Of a DNA stretch of 35,902 nucleotides, positions 15,023-24,812 are shown piece after piece (within the stretch, counting starts at the first letter, position 1; every line of letters begins with the position of its first letter). The notes under the pieces were generated by a model, which saw nothing but the letters and a program-made list of their open reading frames with translations, made no database searches and was not told the origin of the DNA. This stretch comes from Alphaproteobacteria bacterium (GTDB taxonomy: Bacteria > Pseudomonadota > Alphaproteobacteria > Rickettsiales > UBA8987): NCBI GenBank assembly GCA_030429625.1, contig JAUIFA010000008.1, positions 1 to 35,902 on the forward strand. The letters run 5' to 3'. The position numbers were made by a program, and so were the translations under genes.

Positions 15023-16519
15023 CTACACTTCGTAATGCTCAGCAACAAGCTTGTCTAACAATCTAACACCCCATCCTCTTGCTCCCTCAGGAGTTAAATC
15101 ATCAGGTGTACTTGCCCAGCATACACCGGCAATATCAATGTGACACCAAGGGGTATCATTCACAAATCTTTCAAGGAACTGCGCCGCAGTAATGCTTCCC
15201 GCCCCTTTCATATTGCTAATATTCTGTATGTCAGCGACTTTAGAATCCATCTGTTTGTTATATTCCTCACCCATAGGAAAACGCCAAACACGGTCACCAA
15301 TATCCTCACCAACACGGTACAACCTTTCGGCAAGCTCATCGTTATTGGAAAAAATCCCCGCACGATGCACCCCAAGAGCAATGACCATGGCTCCGGTTAA
15401 CGTTGCTAAATTGATCATAAATTTTGGCTTAAACCTGTCCTGCGTGTACCACAACGCATCGGCCAACACCAAACGGCCTTCTGCGTCTGTGTTAAGGTTT
15501 TCAATTGTTTGCCCTGACATTGAGGTCACAATATCCCCAGGCCGCGAAGCCCCTCCACCGGGCATATTTTCAACACAACCAATAACACCAATGGCATTAA
15601 CGCGAGCTTTACGGCTGGCAAGTGCTTTGATGGTACCAACAACCGTAGCCGAACCGCCCATGTCATATTTCATCTCGTGCATATTCAAACCCGGCTTCAA
15701 AGAGATCCCACCTGTATCAAATGTCACACCCTTGCCCACAAAAGCCACAGGCTGACCACTGTTTTTTGCTGCCCCATTCCATTGCATCACCACAAGCTTG
15801 GATTCTTTCTCACTTCCTTGACCAACTGAGAGCAATGAGCCCATGCCAAGCTTGGCCATTTCCTTTTCACCCAATACTTCAACTTTAACTCCTAATTCCT
15901 TGAGTTCTTTGCATTTTTCTGCATATGTTTCTGGATACAAAACATTAGGCGGTTCTGAAATAACATCACGGGCAATAAACACACCCTCAGCCACAGACTG
16001 ATAGTTTTTGTACTTAGATTTGGCCTCTTTGACAGAATCAAGAACAATGGAAACTGACTTTAAAGAAGGTTTGTCTTCTTCTTTTTGTTTGGTAAAATAC
16101 TTATCAAAACGATACCCTCTTAGATTGATACCATAAGCAATGTTCGCCGCAACAAAATCAGGAGCAAACCCGCCAATTGTGCCTTCCACACAAACGGAAA
16201 CAGCCGAAATCCGCTCGCCATCAAGAAAACTGTATATTTTGCCTCCGAGTTTTTGAATATCCAATTCATTCTTAACTCCCGATTCAGAATCACCCAGACC
16301 ACAAAGAATTATCTGCTCAACATCTCCTCCACTGGCAGAAAAAACACTAAGCATTTTGCCAAGATCCGCCTTATATCCAGAGCTTTCTATCGCCTTAGTG
16401 ACTGCCCCACCAGACTGATTGTCTATCGACGAAAGTGTACTTGACAAAGCAAGTGACTCATCAATAAAAAACAATGTTTTCTTCTCTAATTCTGAAATCG
16501 CATTGAAACTGATATCCAT
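15023..16519 (-). CDS. pepA: Leucyl aminopeptidase (M17 family)
   Basis: This cytosolic two-metal aminopeptidase removes N-terminal residues from peptides; in E. coli PepA also binds DNA. The 498 residues match the family. The C-terminal catalytic domain shows VGKGVTFDTGGISLKPG with K263 and D268, D286 in KYDMGGSA, and the signature NTDAEGRL (343-350) with D345, E347 and R349, so all metal ligands and the catalytic residues are present. The N-terminal domain (1-160) is less conserved, as usual. AAAGGGG lies 5 nt before the ATG. It heads a minus-strand run with holC and the pilin-like gene and diverges from lptF across a 168-nt AT-rich gap. Confidence 0.97.
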   Translation of the reverse strand: MDISFNAISELEKKTLFFIDESLALSSTLSSIDNQSGGAVTKAIESSGYKADLGKMLSVFSASGGDVEQIILCGLGDSESGVKNELDIQKLGGKIYSFLDGERISAVSVCVEGTIGGFAPDFVAANIAYGINLRGYRFDKYFTKQKEEDKPSLKSVSIVLDSVKEAKSKYKNYQSVAEGVFIARDVISEPPNVLYPETYAEKCKELKELGVKVEVLGEKEMAKLGMGSLLSVGQGSEKESKLVVMQWNGAAKNSGQPVAFVGKGVTFDTGGISLKPGLNMHEMKYDMGGSATVVGTIKALASRKARVNAIGVIGCVENMPGGGASRPGDIVTSMSGQTIENLNTDAEGRLVLADALWYTQDRFKPKFMINLATLTGAMVIALGVHRAGIFSNNDELAERLYRVGEDIGDRVWRFPMGEEYNKQMDSKVADIQNISNMKGAGSITAAQFLERFVNDTPWCHIDIAGVCWASTPDDLTPEGARGWGVRLLDKLVAEHYEV

Positions 16520-16687
16520 TTATTCCCCTTTATGACAATTTGCTAATAAGCATCACCGTTGAAAAAAAACAACCCTGAGCTTACATGTTAACAACCTAAA
16601 TATAGACTTACCTTAGTACATATTCTATAAATCAAATACAAGCATTTACTTAAGGGTAGTTAATTATATTTTTCTCAGTTTTATCTT

Positions 16688-17800
16688 ATGAAGCTTTATA
16701 GCAAATATATTATCGCAAAAATTGCTGGCCCGGCGGCATTAATCTGCATATCTCTTACAGGAATTGCGTGGCTAGTAAATTCCCTTAAATATCTAAAATA
16801 TATTGTTAATAGTGGTCTTAATATGACCACTTTCTTATATTTATCTTCCTTAACGCTACCCTCTTTATTCTGGATTACCGTCCCTCTTTCCCTATTTCTT
16901 GGTGTGATGGTAGGCTATAACAGACTGTCAACCGACAGTGAACTTTCTGTATTAAAAGGATCAGGATTAAGTGCGTATATGATTGCTAAGCCTGCGCTAA
17001 TTTTTGCTCTGTTAATTACCCTATTGAGTTATGTACTGTCGCTTTATCTGCTACCGACTTCCTACCGAGCATTTAAAGACATGGAAAGCCTAGTGCGAGA
17101 CAAACATGGAGCCGCTCTTTTACAAGAAGGAGTGTTTAACGCACTTTCAAAGGGATTTACCTTCTATTTTCGTGAACGTGATGAACAGGGAAATTTTCGT
17201 GGCATTTTGATTCACGACAATACCAATAAGGACAAAACCATTACTTTTATGGCTCAAAATGGCTATCCTATTGCGGGGCCAAACGGAGAACCACGCCTGA
17301 TGACCTATAATGGTAATGCGCAAGAGGTCAACCTAAACAGCAATGAATTGTTGCAGACCGAATTTGAAAGCCACGTCATTGATTTGAAATTTTTTACCCA
17401 GTCTTTTAATAAAAAACGTTGGCGAGAGGCGGAAGAACGTTATTTAGACGAATTATTCTACCCCAACGATACGGAAGACCGACTATTGCAAAAACTCAGA
17501 GCGGAAGGTCATCAGAGGATTGTCTGGCCTTTGTACAACATCCTGCTGACCATCATTGTACTTTTTGCTTACAATACAGGACAATATAATCGTCGTGGAC
17601 AAAGCAGAAAAAACCTTACCTGCATTGTTATTTCCACCGTCTTTTTTATTACCGGCTTGTTGTTAAAATTCATCGTTGCAGGAAATGCCGCCTTTACTTC
17701 CCTGATGTATGTTGTTGTTTTAGCATCCATACTCATCAGCCTGTACCTATTGTTTAGGCGACAGGGCAGAGTTGTACCACAAAATATGTTGGGGATATAA
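16688..17800 (+). CDS. lptF: LPS export ABC transporter permease LptF
   Basis: LptF pairs with LptG in the inner-membrane LptB2FG complex that extracts LPS and pushes it toward the outer membrane. The 370 residues have the YjgP/YjgQ layout: three N-terminal membrane helices (about 12-125), a periplasmic jellyroll-like part (about 130-275), and three C-terminal helices (about 280-358). The cytoplasmic text GYNRLSTDSELSVLKGSGLS near 75-95 is the coupling-helix region that meets LptB. No Shine-Dalgarno is visible before the ATG. It is the first gene of the run lptF-lptG-lptD-surA-rsmA. LptB, LptA and LptC are not in the window. Confidence 0.94.
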   Translation: MKLYSKYIIAKIAGPAALICISLTGIAWLVNSLKYLKYIVNSGLNMTTFLYLSSLTLPSLFWITVPLSLFLGVMVGYNRLSTDSELSVLKGSGLSAYMIAKPALIFALLITLLSYVLSLYLLPTSYRAFKDMESLVRDKHGAALLQEGVFNALSKGFTFYFRERDEQGNFRGILIHDNTNKDKTITFMAQNGYPIAGPNGEPRLMTYNGNAQEVNLNSNELLQTEFESHVIDLKFFTQSFNKKRWREAEERYLDELFYPNDTEDRLLQKLRAEGHQRIVWPLYNILLTIIVLFAYNTGQYNRRGQSRKNLTCIVISTVFFITGLLLKFIVAGNAAFTSLMYVVVLASILISLYLLFRRQGRVVPQNMLGI

Positions 17801-17803
17801 TCA

Positions 17804-18925
17804 ATGCGTATCCCTTTGACTTTATCCTTCTACATCATACGGCAGTTTCTTTTTAGTCTGGCCATCATCTTTTTGACGATAGGCAGTCTAATCATCATCA
17901 TAGACATATTGGAGCTATTGCGCCGATCTGCGGACAAGGATGTCGCATTTTATTTGATTGTTCAAATGGCTTTGCTTAAATTTCCTCAAGTTGGGCAGCA
18001 GATTGTACCTTTTGCAATTCTAATTGGCTCAATTATGACCTTTGGCAAGCTAGCCAGAACCAACGAGTTGGTTATTTTACGCAGTGCGGGTGTGTCTGCT
18101 TGGCAGTTTCTTGCCCCAGCCATTCTCACTGCCTTCTTGCTTGGTGTGGCAATGATCGTCATTATTAACCCACTTTCAAGCGTGATGATCTTAAAATATG
18201 AAAAAATGGAAAGTAAACATTTGTACGGCAAAAACAACTTTCTTGAAATTGCCAAAACCGGTATTTGGCTGCGTCAAAAAAACACACTGTATGACAACGC
18301 AAAAATCCGGGGAGAAACCATTATCCATGCGGATGACTTTGAAAACAGCCAGCAAAACGAAATTATTCTTAACAATGTTATCATTTTTGTGTATGGCGAA
18401 AAGGACAGTTTCATTCGAAGAATTGATGCAAAAAGGGCACAGCTTCTTGATGAATTCTGGCACTTAAATAACTGCATTATTACCGAGCCAAACGGAAAAA
18501 CCAGACGCTATGATGAATATTTCTTAGAAACAAATTTGACCGTTAAAGACATTCATAATAGCTTTGCCGCACCAGAAACCATTTCCTTCTTTGAGTTACC
18601 TTATTTCATAGAAACCATGAAAAAATCTGGATTTTCTGCGCTTTCTCACAGCTTATACTGGCACAAAATTCTTTCCAGCCCATTGTTTTATGTTGCCATG
18701 ATTTTAATCGCCTCCCTTTTTTCCCTACAACACACACGCAAAGGAGGAGCAGGCATATTAATTACCTCTGGCATTCTCTCAGGCTTTCTGATATATTTCT
18801 TGGCCAATCTGATTTTCTCACTTGGATTATCGGGCAGTATTCCTATTCCTCTTGCAGCATGGACCCCTGTTGTGGTAAGTATGCTTATAGGGATAGGGTT
18901 GTTATTACATATAGAGGATGGGTAA
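17804..18925 (+). CDS. lptG: LPS export ABC transporter permease LptG
   Basis: LptG is the second permease of the LPS extractor. The 373 residues repeat the LptF layout: helices at about 8-120, a periplasmic domain (about 130-280) with FLEIAKTGIWLRQKN at its start, and C-terminal helices (about 285-370). The coupling-helix text GKLARTNELVILRSAGVS is typical. It begins 3 nt after lptF and overlaps the start of lptD by 8 nt, so the three are almost certainly co-translated. SALSHSLYWHKILSSPLFYVAMILIA resembles the usual LptG stretch before the last helices. Confidence 0.94.
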   Translation: MRIPLTLSFYIIRQFLFSLAIIFLTIGSLIIIIDILELLRRSADKDVAFYLIVQMALLKFPQVGQQIVPFAILIGSIMTFGKLARTNELVILRSAGVSAWQFLAPAILTAFLLGVAMIVIINPLSSVMILKYEKMESKHLYGKNNFLEIAKTGIWLRQKNTLYDNAKIRGETIIHADDFENSQQNEIILNNVIIFVYGEKDSFIRRIDAKRAQLLDEFWHLNNCIITEPNGKTRRYDEYFLETNLTVKDIHNSFAAPETISFFELPYFIETMKKSGFSALSHSLYWHKILSSPLFYVAMILIASLFSLQHTRKGGAGILITSGILSGFLIYFLANLIFSLGLSGSIPIPLAAWTPVVVSMLIGIGLLLHIEDG

Positions 18926-21113
18926 TTTGAAGTACTCTTTTGGTAATGTAAAAAATAAATTTCAGTCTATTCGTGCCGGTGCGTTCTTAATAACATGCGC
19001 CGTTTTTGCTTTGCCAGTGTATGGTGCTGGTTTGCAGTCAGTTTCCAATAAGCCTGCTGAAGTCGAAGCCGATCAGCTTGAATATCTTGAAAAAGAAAGC
19101 AAAATTCTTGCCTCTGGCGATGTTAGGATTACACAGGAAGGTCGCCTTCTTGAAGCTCAGAAAGTTTCTTACGATCAAAATAATGCGCTTATCAGTGCTG
19201 AAGGAAAAATTCATTTTCAAGATTTAAACGGAAATAATTATTACGCTGACTCGGTAGAAATGAACGATCAGCTCAATAAAGGAAAGATTCATAACTTAAA
19301 CGGAAAGCTTTCTGACAATGCTTTAATTTCTGCGGATGAAGGTATCCGTGAAAGTGATAAAGTAACCATATTGCACAATGCGGCGTATACACCGTGCAAA
19401 GTCTGCGCTAAAAAACATGGGGGTGAACCTCTATGGAAAATCACTGCCGATGAAGTTAAAATTGATGAAGATGCACAGCGTGTGACTTATGACAATGCGG
19501 CATTGAACTTCTTCGGAGTACCAGTTCTTTACACACCTTATCTCTCGCATGCGACTCCTGATGCTGACCGCAAAAGCGGGTTTATGGTTCCTTCTTACAG
19601 CAACGTTAGCACGCTTGGTTTTACTCTAAAAACTCCATACTATATTAACATTGCCGAGGACAAAGACGCAATGTTTGAACCGATTTTTACCACGGAAGAG
19701 GGCATCATACTCTCAGGAAGTTACCGACATCTTCTCTCCAGTGGCTCCTATGAGTTACAAGGCAGTATCACCAACCCAGACAAACGCGACACATTTGGCA
19801 ACCCTATCCAAGGACATGAAATACGTGGACATATTCAAGGACAAGGGCATTTTGCTATCAACGACAAATGGAGTTGGGGATTTGATGGAAAACAAGCTTC
19901 AGACGACACCTATCTCCGCCGTTATAAGTTTGGTAACGAAGATCATTTAGTGTCAAAAGCCTATGTGAATTATTTTGATGATCGTGATTATATTGGCACC
20001 GAAACGGTTTACTTCCAAGGATTACGAGCCAACGATGATCCTGAAACAACCCCATTAGTATTGCCTATCTCCAACGCCCATTTTGAAAGCGATCCGATGA
20101 TGTGGGGTTCTCGTGTGACATACGATGCTAATGTGCTCGCCTTAAGCCGTGACCGAGGCATTGAAAGTCGTCGTATTACTAATAATGTAGGCTGGAACGT
20201 CCCATATACCACCGATAATGGCCATGTGTTTGAGGCACGCACCAGTGTCCGTGGAGATATTTACCATGTGGACGATGTGGTTGATGGTAGCTTGCTTAAA
20301 GACGGCTATACTGGCCGAATGATTCCGGAAGCAGAAATTGATTGGTCGTATCCCCTAGCTGGAAAAAGTGGCAATACGGATGTGTATATTGAGCCTGTGG
20401 CTAATTTTATTATCAGTCCAAATGGTGGGAACCCAAATAAAATTCCTAATGAAGACAGTAATGTGATTGAACTTTCAGACACCAACTTATTTTCCAATAA
20501 CCACTTTACCGGACTGGATCGGGTAGAAGGTGGTGCACGAACCAATTATGGTGTCCGCGGACGTGTAAACAACGATATGGGCGAAGTCAGCTTTCTTGCC
20601 GGACAAAGCTATCGTGCCACAAGCGACGAAAGTTTTACTGAAGAAAGCGGCCTGAATGATAACTTTTCTGATTATGTTGGACGTGTCAGCGTTGACAATA
20701 ATAACGGCGCACGTGTGAATTACCGCTTCCGTGTGGATAAGGATGACTTAGTTCTAAGACGCAGTGAAGTCAATGGTACATTAAGTTTTGATAGATTTTC
20801 TATCAGCAGCACTTACGTAAATATTGACGAGTTAAACAATAGCTTTGATCGCAATGAGATTGCCGCCGCAGCCAGAGTCAATCTTGACAATAACTGGCAC
20901 ATGATTGTCGATGGGCGTCGTGACCTTGCCGAAGGGCAGCGTAACGGACAGGATGTAGGTGGCTGGCGCAGTACGGGATTTGGGATTGGCTATGAAGATG
21001 AATGTATCATTGTTAAGACCACCATGCGTCGTGATTTTGTACGTGACCGTGACATCGAACCTTCCACCACATTTATGCTTCAGGTTGCGCTTAAGAATCT
21101 CGGTAACATATAA
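18918..21113 (+). CDS. lptD: LPS assembly protein LptD
   Basis: LptD is the outer-membrane beta-barrel that, with LptE, inserts LPS into the outer leaflet. The 731 residues start with a signal peptide (hydrophobic core about 20-34, cut probably after VYGA). The OstA jellyroll follows (about 45-155), with repeated strands such as EADQLEYLEKESKILASGDV. The pair C160/C163 in TPCKVC and the lone cysteine in YEDEC near 692 are the likely disulfide residues. The rest is barrel. The ATG overlaps the lptG end. Its stop overlaps the surA start by one base (TAATG). SurA, encoded next, is the chaperone LptD depends on in E. coli, which makes the operon functionally coherent. Confidence 0.94.
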   Translation: MGNLKYSFGNVKNKFQSIRAGAFLITCAVFALPVYGAGLQSVSNKPAEVEADQLEYLEKESKILASGDVRITQEGRLLEAQKVSYDQNNALISAEGKIHFQDLNGNNYYADSVEMNDQLNKGKIHNLNGKLSDNALISADEGIRESDKVTILHNAAYTPCKVCAKKHGGEPLWKITADEVKIDEDAQRVTYDNAALNFFGVPVLYTPYLSHATPDADRKSGFMVPSYSNVSTLGFTLKTPYYINIAEDKDAMFEPIFTTEEGIILSGSYRHLLSSGSYELQGSITNPDKRDTFGNPIQGHEIRGHIQGQGHFAINDKWSWGFDGKQASDDTYLRRYKFGNEDHLVSKAYVNYFDDRDYIGTETVYFQGLRANDDPETTPLVLPISNAHFESDPMMWGSRVTYDANVLALSRDRGIESRRITNNVGWNVPYTTDNGHVFEARTSVRGDIYHVDDVVDGSLLKDGYTGRMIPEAEIDWSYPLAGKSGNTDVYIEPVANFIISPNGGNPNKIPNEDSNVIELSDTNLFSNNHFTGLDRVEGGARTNYGVRGRVNNDMGEVSFLAGQSYRATSDESFTEESGLNDNFSDYVGRVSVDNNNGARVNYRFRVDKDDLVLRRSEVNGTLSFDRFSISSTYVNIDELNNSFDRNEIAAAARVNLDNNWHMIVDGRRDLAEGQRNGQDVGGWRSTGFGIGYEDECIIVKTTMRRDFVRDRDIEPSTTFMLQVALKNLGNI

Positions 21114-22054
21114 TGCTCCACAAATTCATAACATATGTAACCTTGTGCGCTATATACATTGTTTTTGTCTCTCCTGCCTTGGCTGAAGACAAATATAACA
21201 TTGCCGCTGTCGTCAATGGAGACCCTATTACCACCTTTGATTTGAACGAACGTATGGATGTTATTATTGCCACTTCCCGATTGCAGGATTCTATACAGCT
21301 ACGCCAGCAATTGGCACATCAGGCGTTACAAACATTGATCAATGAGAATCTACAACGCCAGAATGCTGAAAAATATAACATCAAAGCCAGTCAAGAAGAT
21401 ATAAATTTTGCCATTGCGGATATTGAGCGACGGAACAATCTTCCTGCTGGTGGGTTTGCGGCTTTTGCGTACAACCAACGCCTCACCGAAGAGGCGTTAA
21501 TTTCCCAGATTCGCGCGCAAATCATCTGGAAGAAAATTTTAACCAATGTCTTACGTCCTAAAATTTACGTGAGTAAATTTGAGATAGAGGATAAAATTTC
21601 TCAGCTAAAATCATCTAAGAGTAATGTATATGAAGTCCATCTTTCAGAAATTCTTTTACCTTTTGATAAAGAAAGCAGCCAGAAAACCATTGATTTTGCC
21701 ACAAAACTGATTACTGAAATTGAAAATGGAGCTGATTTTGGCAACATTGCCAAACAATTTTCCCAAGGCAGCACTGCCGCAGACGGGGGTGCGATTGGAT
21801 GGTTACCACAAGAACAACTCTCTGGACAGCTGAAAGAACTAGTTATAGCAACAAAAGATGATAACTTAATTCCAAAACCTATTGCCAGTGAGGATGGTAT
21901 CCGGATCGTCAAGCTGGGAAAAAGACGCTCAGTGGAAAAAGAGATTGATCCTCAAGCCATAGAAAATATGTTAATTCAGCAAAAGATGGAACTTGAATCC
22001 AAGCGTTACATGAAAGAATTACGCTCTAAGGCTTTTATTGAAGTTAGAATCTAG
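21113..22054 (+). CDS. surA: Periplasmic chaperone / peptidyl-prolyl isomerase SurA
   Basis: SurA escorts outer-membrane proteins through the periplasm. A signal peptide (MLHKFITYV onward, cut after ALA near 24) is followed by AAVVNGDPITTFDLNERM, the standard start of the chaperone domain. One parvulin-type domain (about 170-265) contains VYEVHLSEILLPF and the signature GADFGNIAKQFSQGSTAADGGAIGWL split over 234-260. At 313 residues it has one parvulin domain, not two as in E. coli SurA; the single-domain form is common in alphaproteobacteria. It overlaps lptD by one base and precedes rsmA by 3 nt. The pdxA gene often found between surA and rsmA is missing. Confidence 0.92.
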   Translation: MLHKFITYVTLCAIYIVFVSPALAEDKYNIAAVVNGDPITTFDLNERMDVIIATSRLQDSIQLRQQLAHQALQTLINENLQRQNAEKYNIKASQEDINFAIADIERRNNLPAGGFAAFAYNQRLTEEALISQIRAQIIWKKILTNVLRPKIYVSKFEIEDKISQLKSSKSNVYEVHLSEILLPFDKESSQKTIDFATKLITEIENGADFGNIAKQFSQGSTAADGGAIGWLPQEQLSGQLKELVIATKDDNLIPKPIASEDGIRIVKLGKRRSVEKEIDPQAIENMLIQQKMELESKRYMKELRSKAFIEVRI

Positions 22055-22057
22055 TAC

Positions 22058-22939
22058 ATGTGTAGTTTTTCTTTACATGACGAGGCCATTAATACTTTAC
22101 CCTCCTTGCGTAACACGGTTGATAATTTTGGACTTTCTACCAAGAAATCGCTCGGCCAGAACTTCCTTTTTGACCTAAACCTAACCGATAAAATCGCACG
22201 TGCTGCTGGTGATCTTTCCACTGCCACAGTTATTGAAATTGGCCCCGGCCCTGGTGGATTAACCCGTGCCCTATTGTTGAATCATGCCCAAAAACTTATC
22301 GTCATCGAGCGTGACGAAAGAGCCATCCCTATACTCAAACAATTAAGGGATATTGTTGGAAACCGCTTATCCATTAATAATGAAGACGCGTTAAAAATAG
22401 ATTACACCACACTAGTAAAGCAAGCGGGCGGAACTCTCCCTTATAAAATTGTTGCCAATTTGCCCTACAATATTGCCACGGAATTACTCTTTAAATGGTT
22501 GGATCATATCGACGACATAGACAGCATGACATTGATGTTCCAAAAAGAAGTAGCACAACGCATTGCGGCCAAACCAGGGGAAAAATTGCGCGGGGTAGTT
22601 TCAGTGTTAGCACAATTTTATTGTGAGTGTATTGTTGTGTTTGATGTAAACCCAAATGCGTTCTTTCCACCACCCAAAGTCATCTCTTCAGTTATTCATA
22701 TAAGAAAAAAAACTACTCCCTCTTCCATAGAGATTAGTTTTTCTCAGTTAAAACATGTGACAAAAACTCTCTTTCAACAACGACGTAAAACTCTACGAAG
22801 AAGTGCAAAAAATCTTTGGCCGGATTCAGAAAAACTATTAGAAATGGCGGCCATTGACCCACAAGAACGGCCAGAGAATTTATCGGTTGAAGATTTTTGT
22901 ACTATTGCGAAGCATCTTGCCGAGCTACAGAAAGGATAA
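22058..22939 (+). CDS. rsmA: 16S rRNA (adenine(1518)-N(6)/adenine(1519)-N(6))-dimethyltransferase
   Basis: RsmA (KsgA) dimethylates two adjacent adenines near the 3' end of 16S rRNA late in small-subunit assembly. The N-terminal text KKSLGQNFLFDLNLTDKIA (29-47) and the SAM-binding motif IEIGPGPGGLTRAL (59-72) are diagnostic. The catalytic motif NLPYN is at 134-138, followed by FQKEVAQRIAAKPG. The 293 residues are a normal length with the C-terminal helical domain complete. It closes the LPS-transport operon. Its last 38 nt overlap the end of the oppositely directed ligase-like gene. Confidence 0.96.
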   Translation: MCSFSLHDEAINTLPSLRNTVDNFGLSTKKSLGQNFLFDLNLTDKIARAAGDLSTATVIEIGPGPGGLTRALLLNHAQKLIVIERDERAIPILKQLRDIVGNRLSINNEDALKIDYTTLVKQAGGTLPYKIVANLPYNIATELLFKWLDHIDDIDSMTLMFQKEVAQRIAAKPGEKLRGVVSVLAQFYCECIVVFDVNPNAFFPPPKVISSVIHIRKKTTPSSIEISFSQLKHVTKTLFQQRRKTLRRSAKNLWPDSEKLLEMAAIDPQERPENLSVEDFCTIAKHLAELQKG

Positions 22940-24110
22940 GAAACGCAATCATTCCTGTGGCTAACCACCATGGTTGCCACACACCAAATCCTACCAGCCC
23001 AACCGCAACATAGGCTATAATACCTGCTATATAGGCGGACTGCTTACATAATATATTTTGTACTTTTGCTGCCGTTTTAATGAGTAGAAATAAAAAGGCG
23101 GCAAATAATCCTACGCCTACTATGCCTAACTCCAGCCATATTTGTACAACGCTGTTATGCGGGTGCAAGGGAAGATTGACCCAGTGCGAGGGCGCTTCTA
23201 TTTCTTTTGTTTTAATCAAATCATTAGCACCTTCAACATATCGAGATCCATACACACCACGCCCAAGAAGAAAGGTCTCCTGAGCCTTATTACCCGCAAA
23301 TTCCCAGATAAAAAGCCTATGAACGGCACTCTCAGGGAGATTGTTATATTTTAACGCCAAAGGCTCCGCTTCCATCTGACTAACACAGAACAGGTTAAGA
23401 ATGATCCCCAAAACCACCATATAGGACATAATTATCTGTCCGTATTTTTTAAACATCATCACAAAAACAAATACTAACGAAGAAAGAATATACGCAAGAA
23501 TTGCCGATTGACTTAACTGCTGACTCACAGCACCGCCTAAAATCAACCACATGGCAATGACAAGAATTTTGCGTTGTCTACGGGTCATTCCAAGGTGCGA
23601 CAAACTTACAAAGAACGGCCAAAATAACACCACCATAACACACGCACCGCGATTTAAATCGTGCATGTAAAACTGACTGCTGAGAATATTATTTACATAT
23701 TCCCCAAGAAAGCCCTGACTCATTACCTCTTCTAAAAAAATCAGTACACTTAGTGTGTAAATAATGACAAATGCTTTTGAAAGCACTTGTTTGTGTACAC
23801 CACCCAACAATATAAGCTGTTTGTACGCAACATAACATAAAGCTGATAGCCCAACTATTCTGCCCGCCATTAAAAGTGACGCACCGATGTTGCTTGCCCA
23901 CAGGCAAGAAACTACTATCCACCCCAATCCTAATAATATTACCCTAGGAAGGCTGCCTTTAGGCGGCTTTATATGTGTGTAAGAGGAGGCAAAAAATAAG
24001 GCTGGCAAGGCCAACAGCACCAATGCCGGAGCCATCACCAATCCCGCCCATAAAGACATAGGAATAGCCACAGCAAGTGCAAAAATGAAACTGTATGCAA
24101 TAATGGGCAT
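22902..24110 (-). CDS. O-antigen ligase-like polytopic membrane protein
   Basis: The 402-residue protein is mostly hydrophobic, with about 10-12 membrane helices and one larger periplasmic loop near 245-320. The loop ends in LPLHPHNSVVQIWLELGIVG (313-332), the His-Asn ... Glu-x-Gly pattern of the Wzy/WaaL (O-antigen ligase/polymerase) superfamily, with H316, H318 and E328. WaaL joins O-antigen to lipid A-core in the periplasm; a Wzy-type polymerase or another glycan ligase is also possible. No other glycan genes are nearby. It starts 4 nt after gmk, so the two are probably co-transcribed, and it overlaps the 3' end of rsmA. Confidence 0.78.
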   Translation of the reverse strand: MPIIAYSFIFALAVAIPMSLWAGLVMAPALVLLALPALFFASSYTHIKPPKGSLPRVILLGLGWIVVSCLWASNIGASLLMAGRIVGLSALCYVAYKQLILLGGVHKQVLSKAFVIIYTLSVLIFLEEVMSQGFLGEYVNNILSSQFYMHDLNRGACVMVVLFWPFFVSLSHLGMTRRQRKILVIAMWLILGGAVSQQLSQSAILAYILSSLVFVFVMMFKKYGQIIMSYMVVLGIILNLFCVSQMEAEPLALKYNNLPESAVHRLFIWEFAGNKAQETFLLGRGVYGSRYVEGANDLIKTKEIEAPSHWVNLPLHPHNSVVQIWLELGIVGVGLFAAFLFLLIKTAAKVQNILCKQSAYIAGIIAYVAVGLVGFGVWQPWWLATGMIAFLILSVARQDASQ

Positions 24111-24114
24111 TGTA

Positions 24115-24753
24115 TTATTTCAGCAAATTGGTGATAAAGTCGGTCAATCCATGCTGTCTGATACGTTTTTTACGCTCAGCATTGAGAATTGATTTTACAG
24201 AGGCAAGGCTTTCTTCCACATCATTATTCACAATTACATAGTCATAAGCCAGCCAGTTGCTAATTTCATTAGCAGCTTTGGCCATACGTCCGGCAATGAC
24301 TTCTTTAGAATCCTGTCCACGACTGTGCAACCGGCGTTCTAACTCTTGCATTGAAGGAGGCAGAATAAAAATACTGACCAAATCTTCCCTACGGTTTTTG
24401 GCAAGTTGCTGTGTTCCTTGCCAATCAATGTCAAATAGCACATCCCTACCTCGTTCCAAAGCATGTTCCACCATTTTTTCTGGCGTTCCATAAGAATTAC
24501 CAAATACTTCCGCACATTCAAGCAGTTCGTTATTGGCCACCATTTTGCTAAACTCCGCCTGATTGACAAAGTAATAATCTTTGCCTTCAACTTCGTTAGG
24601 ACGACGCGGGCGAGTGGTTACAGAAATGGACATTTCAAGATTATTATCCTTTTCCAGCAGAAGACGAGAAATGGTTGTTTTGCCCGCACCAGAAGGCGAA
24701 GAAAGCACAAACATAAAGCCTCTGCGTTTTATTCTCGTATTTCCTTGTAACAT
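24115..24753 (-). CDS. gmk: Guanylate kinase
   Basis: Guanylate kinase phosphorylates GMP to GDP. The P-loop SSPSGAGKTT is at 18-27, followed by the GMP-binding text SVTTRPRRPNEVEGKDYYFV and VLFDIDWQGTQQL. I choose the ATG at 24753 (212 residues), which has GGGG a few nt upstream, over a TTG nine codons earlier. The length is normal. It diverges from the SDR gene across a 59-nt gap and is followed closely by the ligase-like gene. Confidence 0.96.
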   Translation of the reverse strand: MLQGNTRIKRRGFMFVLSSPSGAGKTTISRLLLEKDNNLEMSISVTTRPRRPNEVEGKDYYFVNQAEFSKMVANNELLECAEVFGNSYGTPEKMVEHALERGRDVLFDIDWQGTQQLAKNRREDLVSIFILPPSMQELERRLHSRGQDSKEVIAGRMAKAANEISNWLAYDYVIVNNDVEESLASVKSILNAERKKRIRQHGLTDFITNLLK

Positions 24754-24812
24754 AACATCCCCAGCTATACTATACGCCAATTACATCAACATTATACGCA
24801 AAAACATAAGAA

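Noticed and set aside
16600-16687. A CtrA box before lptF (TTAA-N6-TTAA near 16650)
   Set aside because: The spacing is 6 rather than 7 and the region is AT-rich, so chance is likely.
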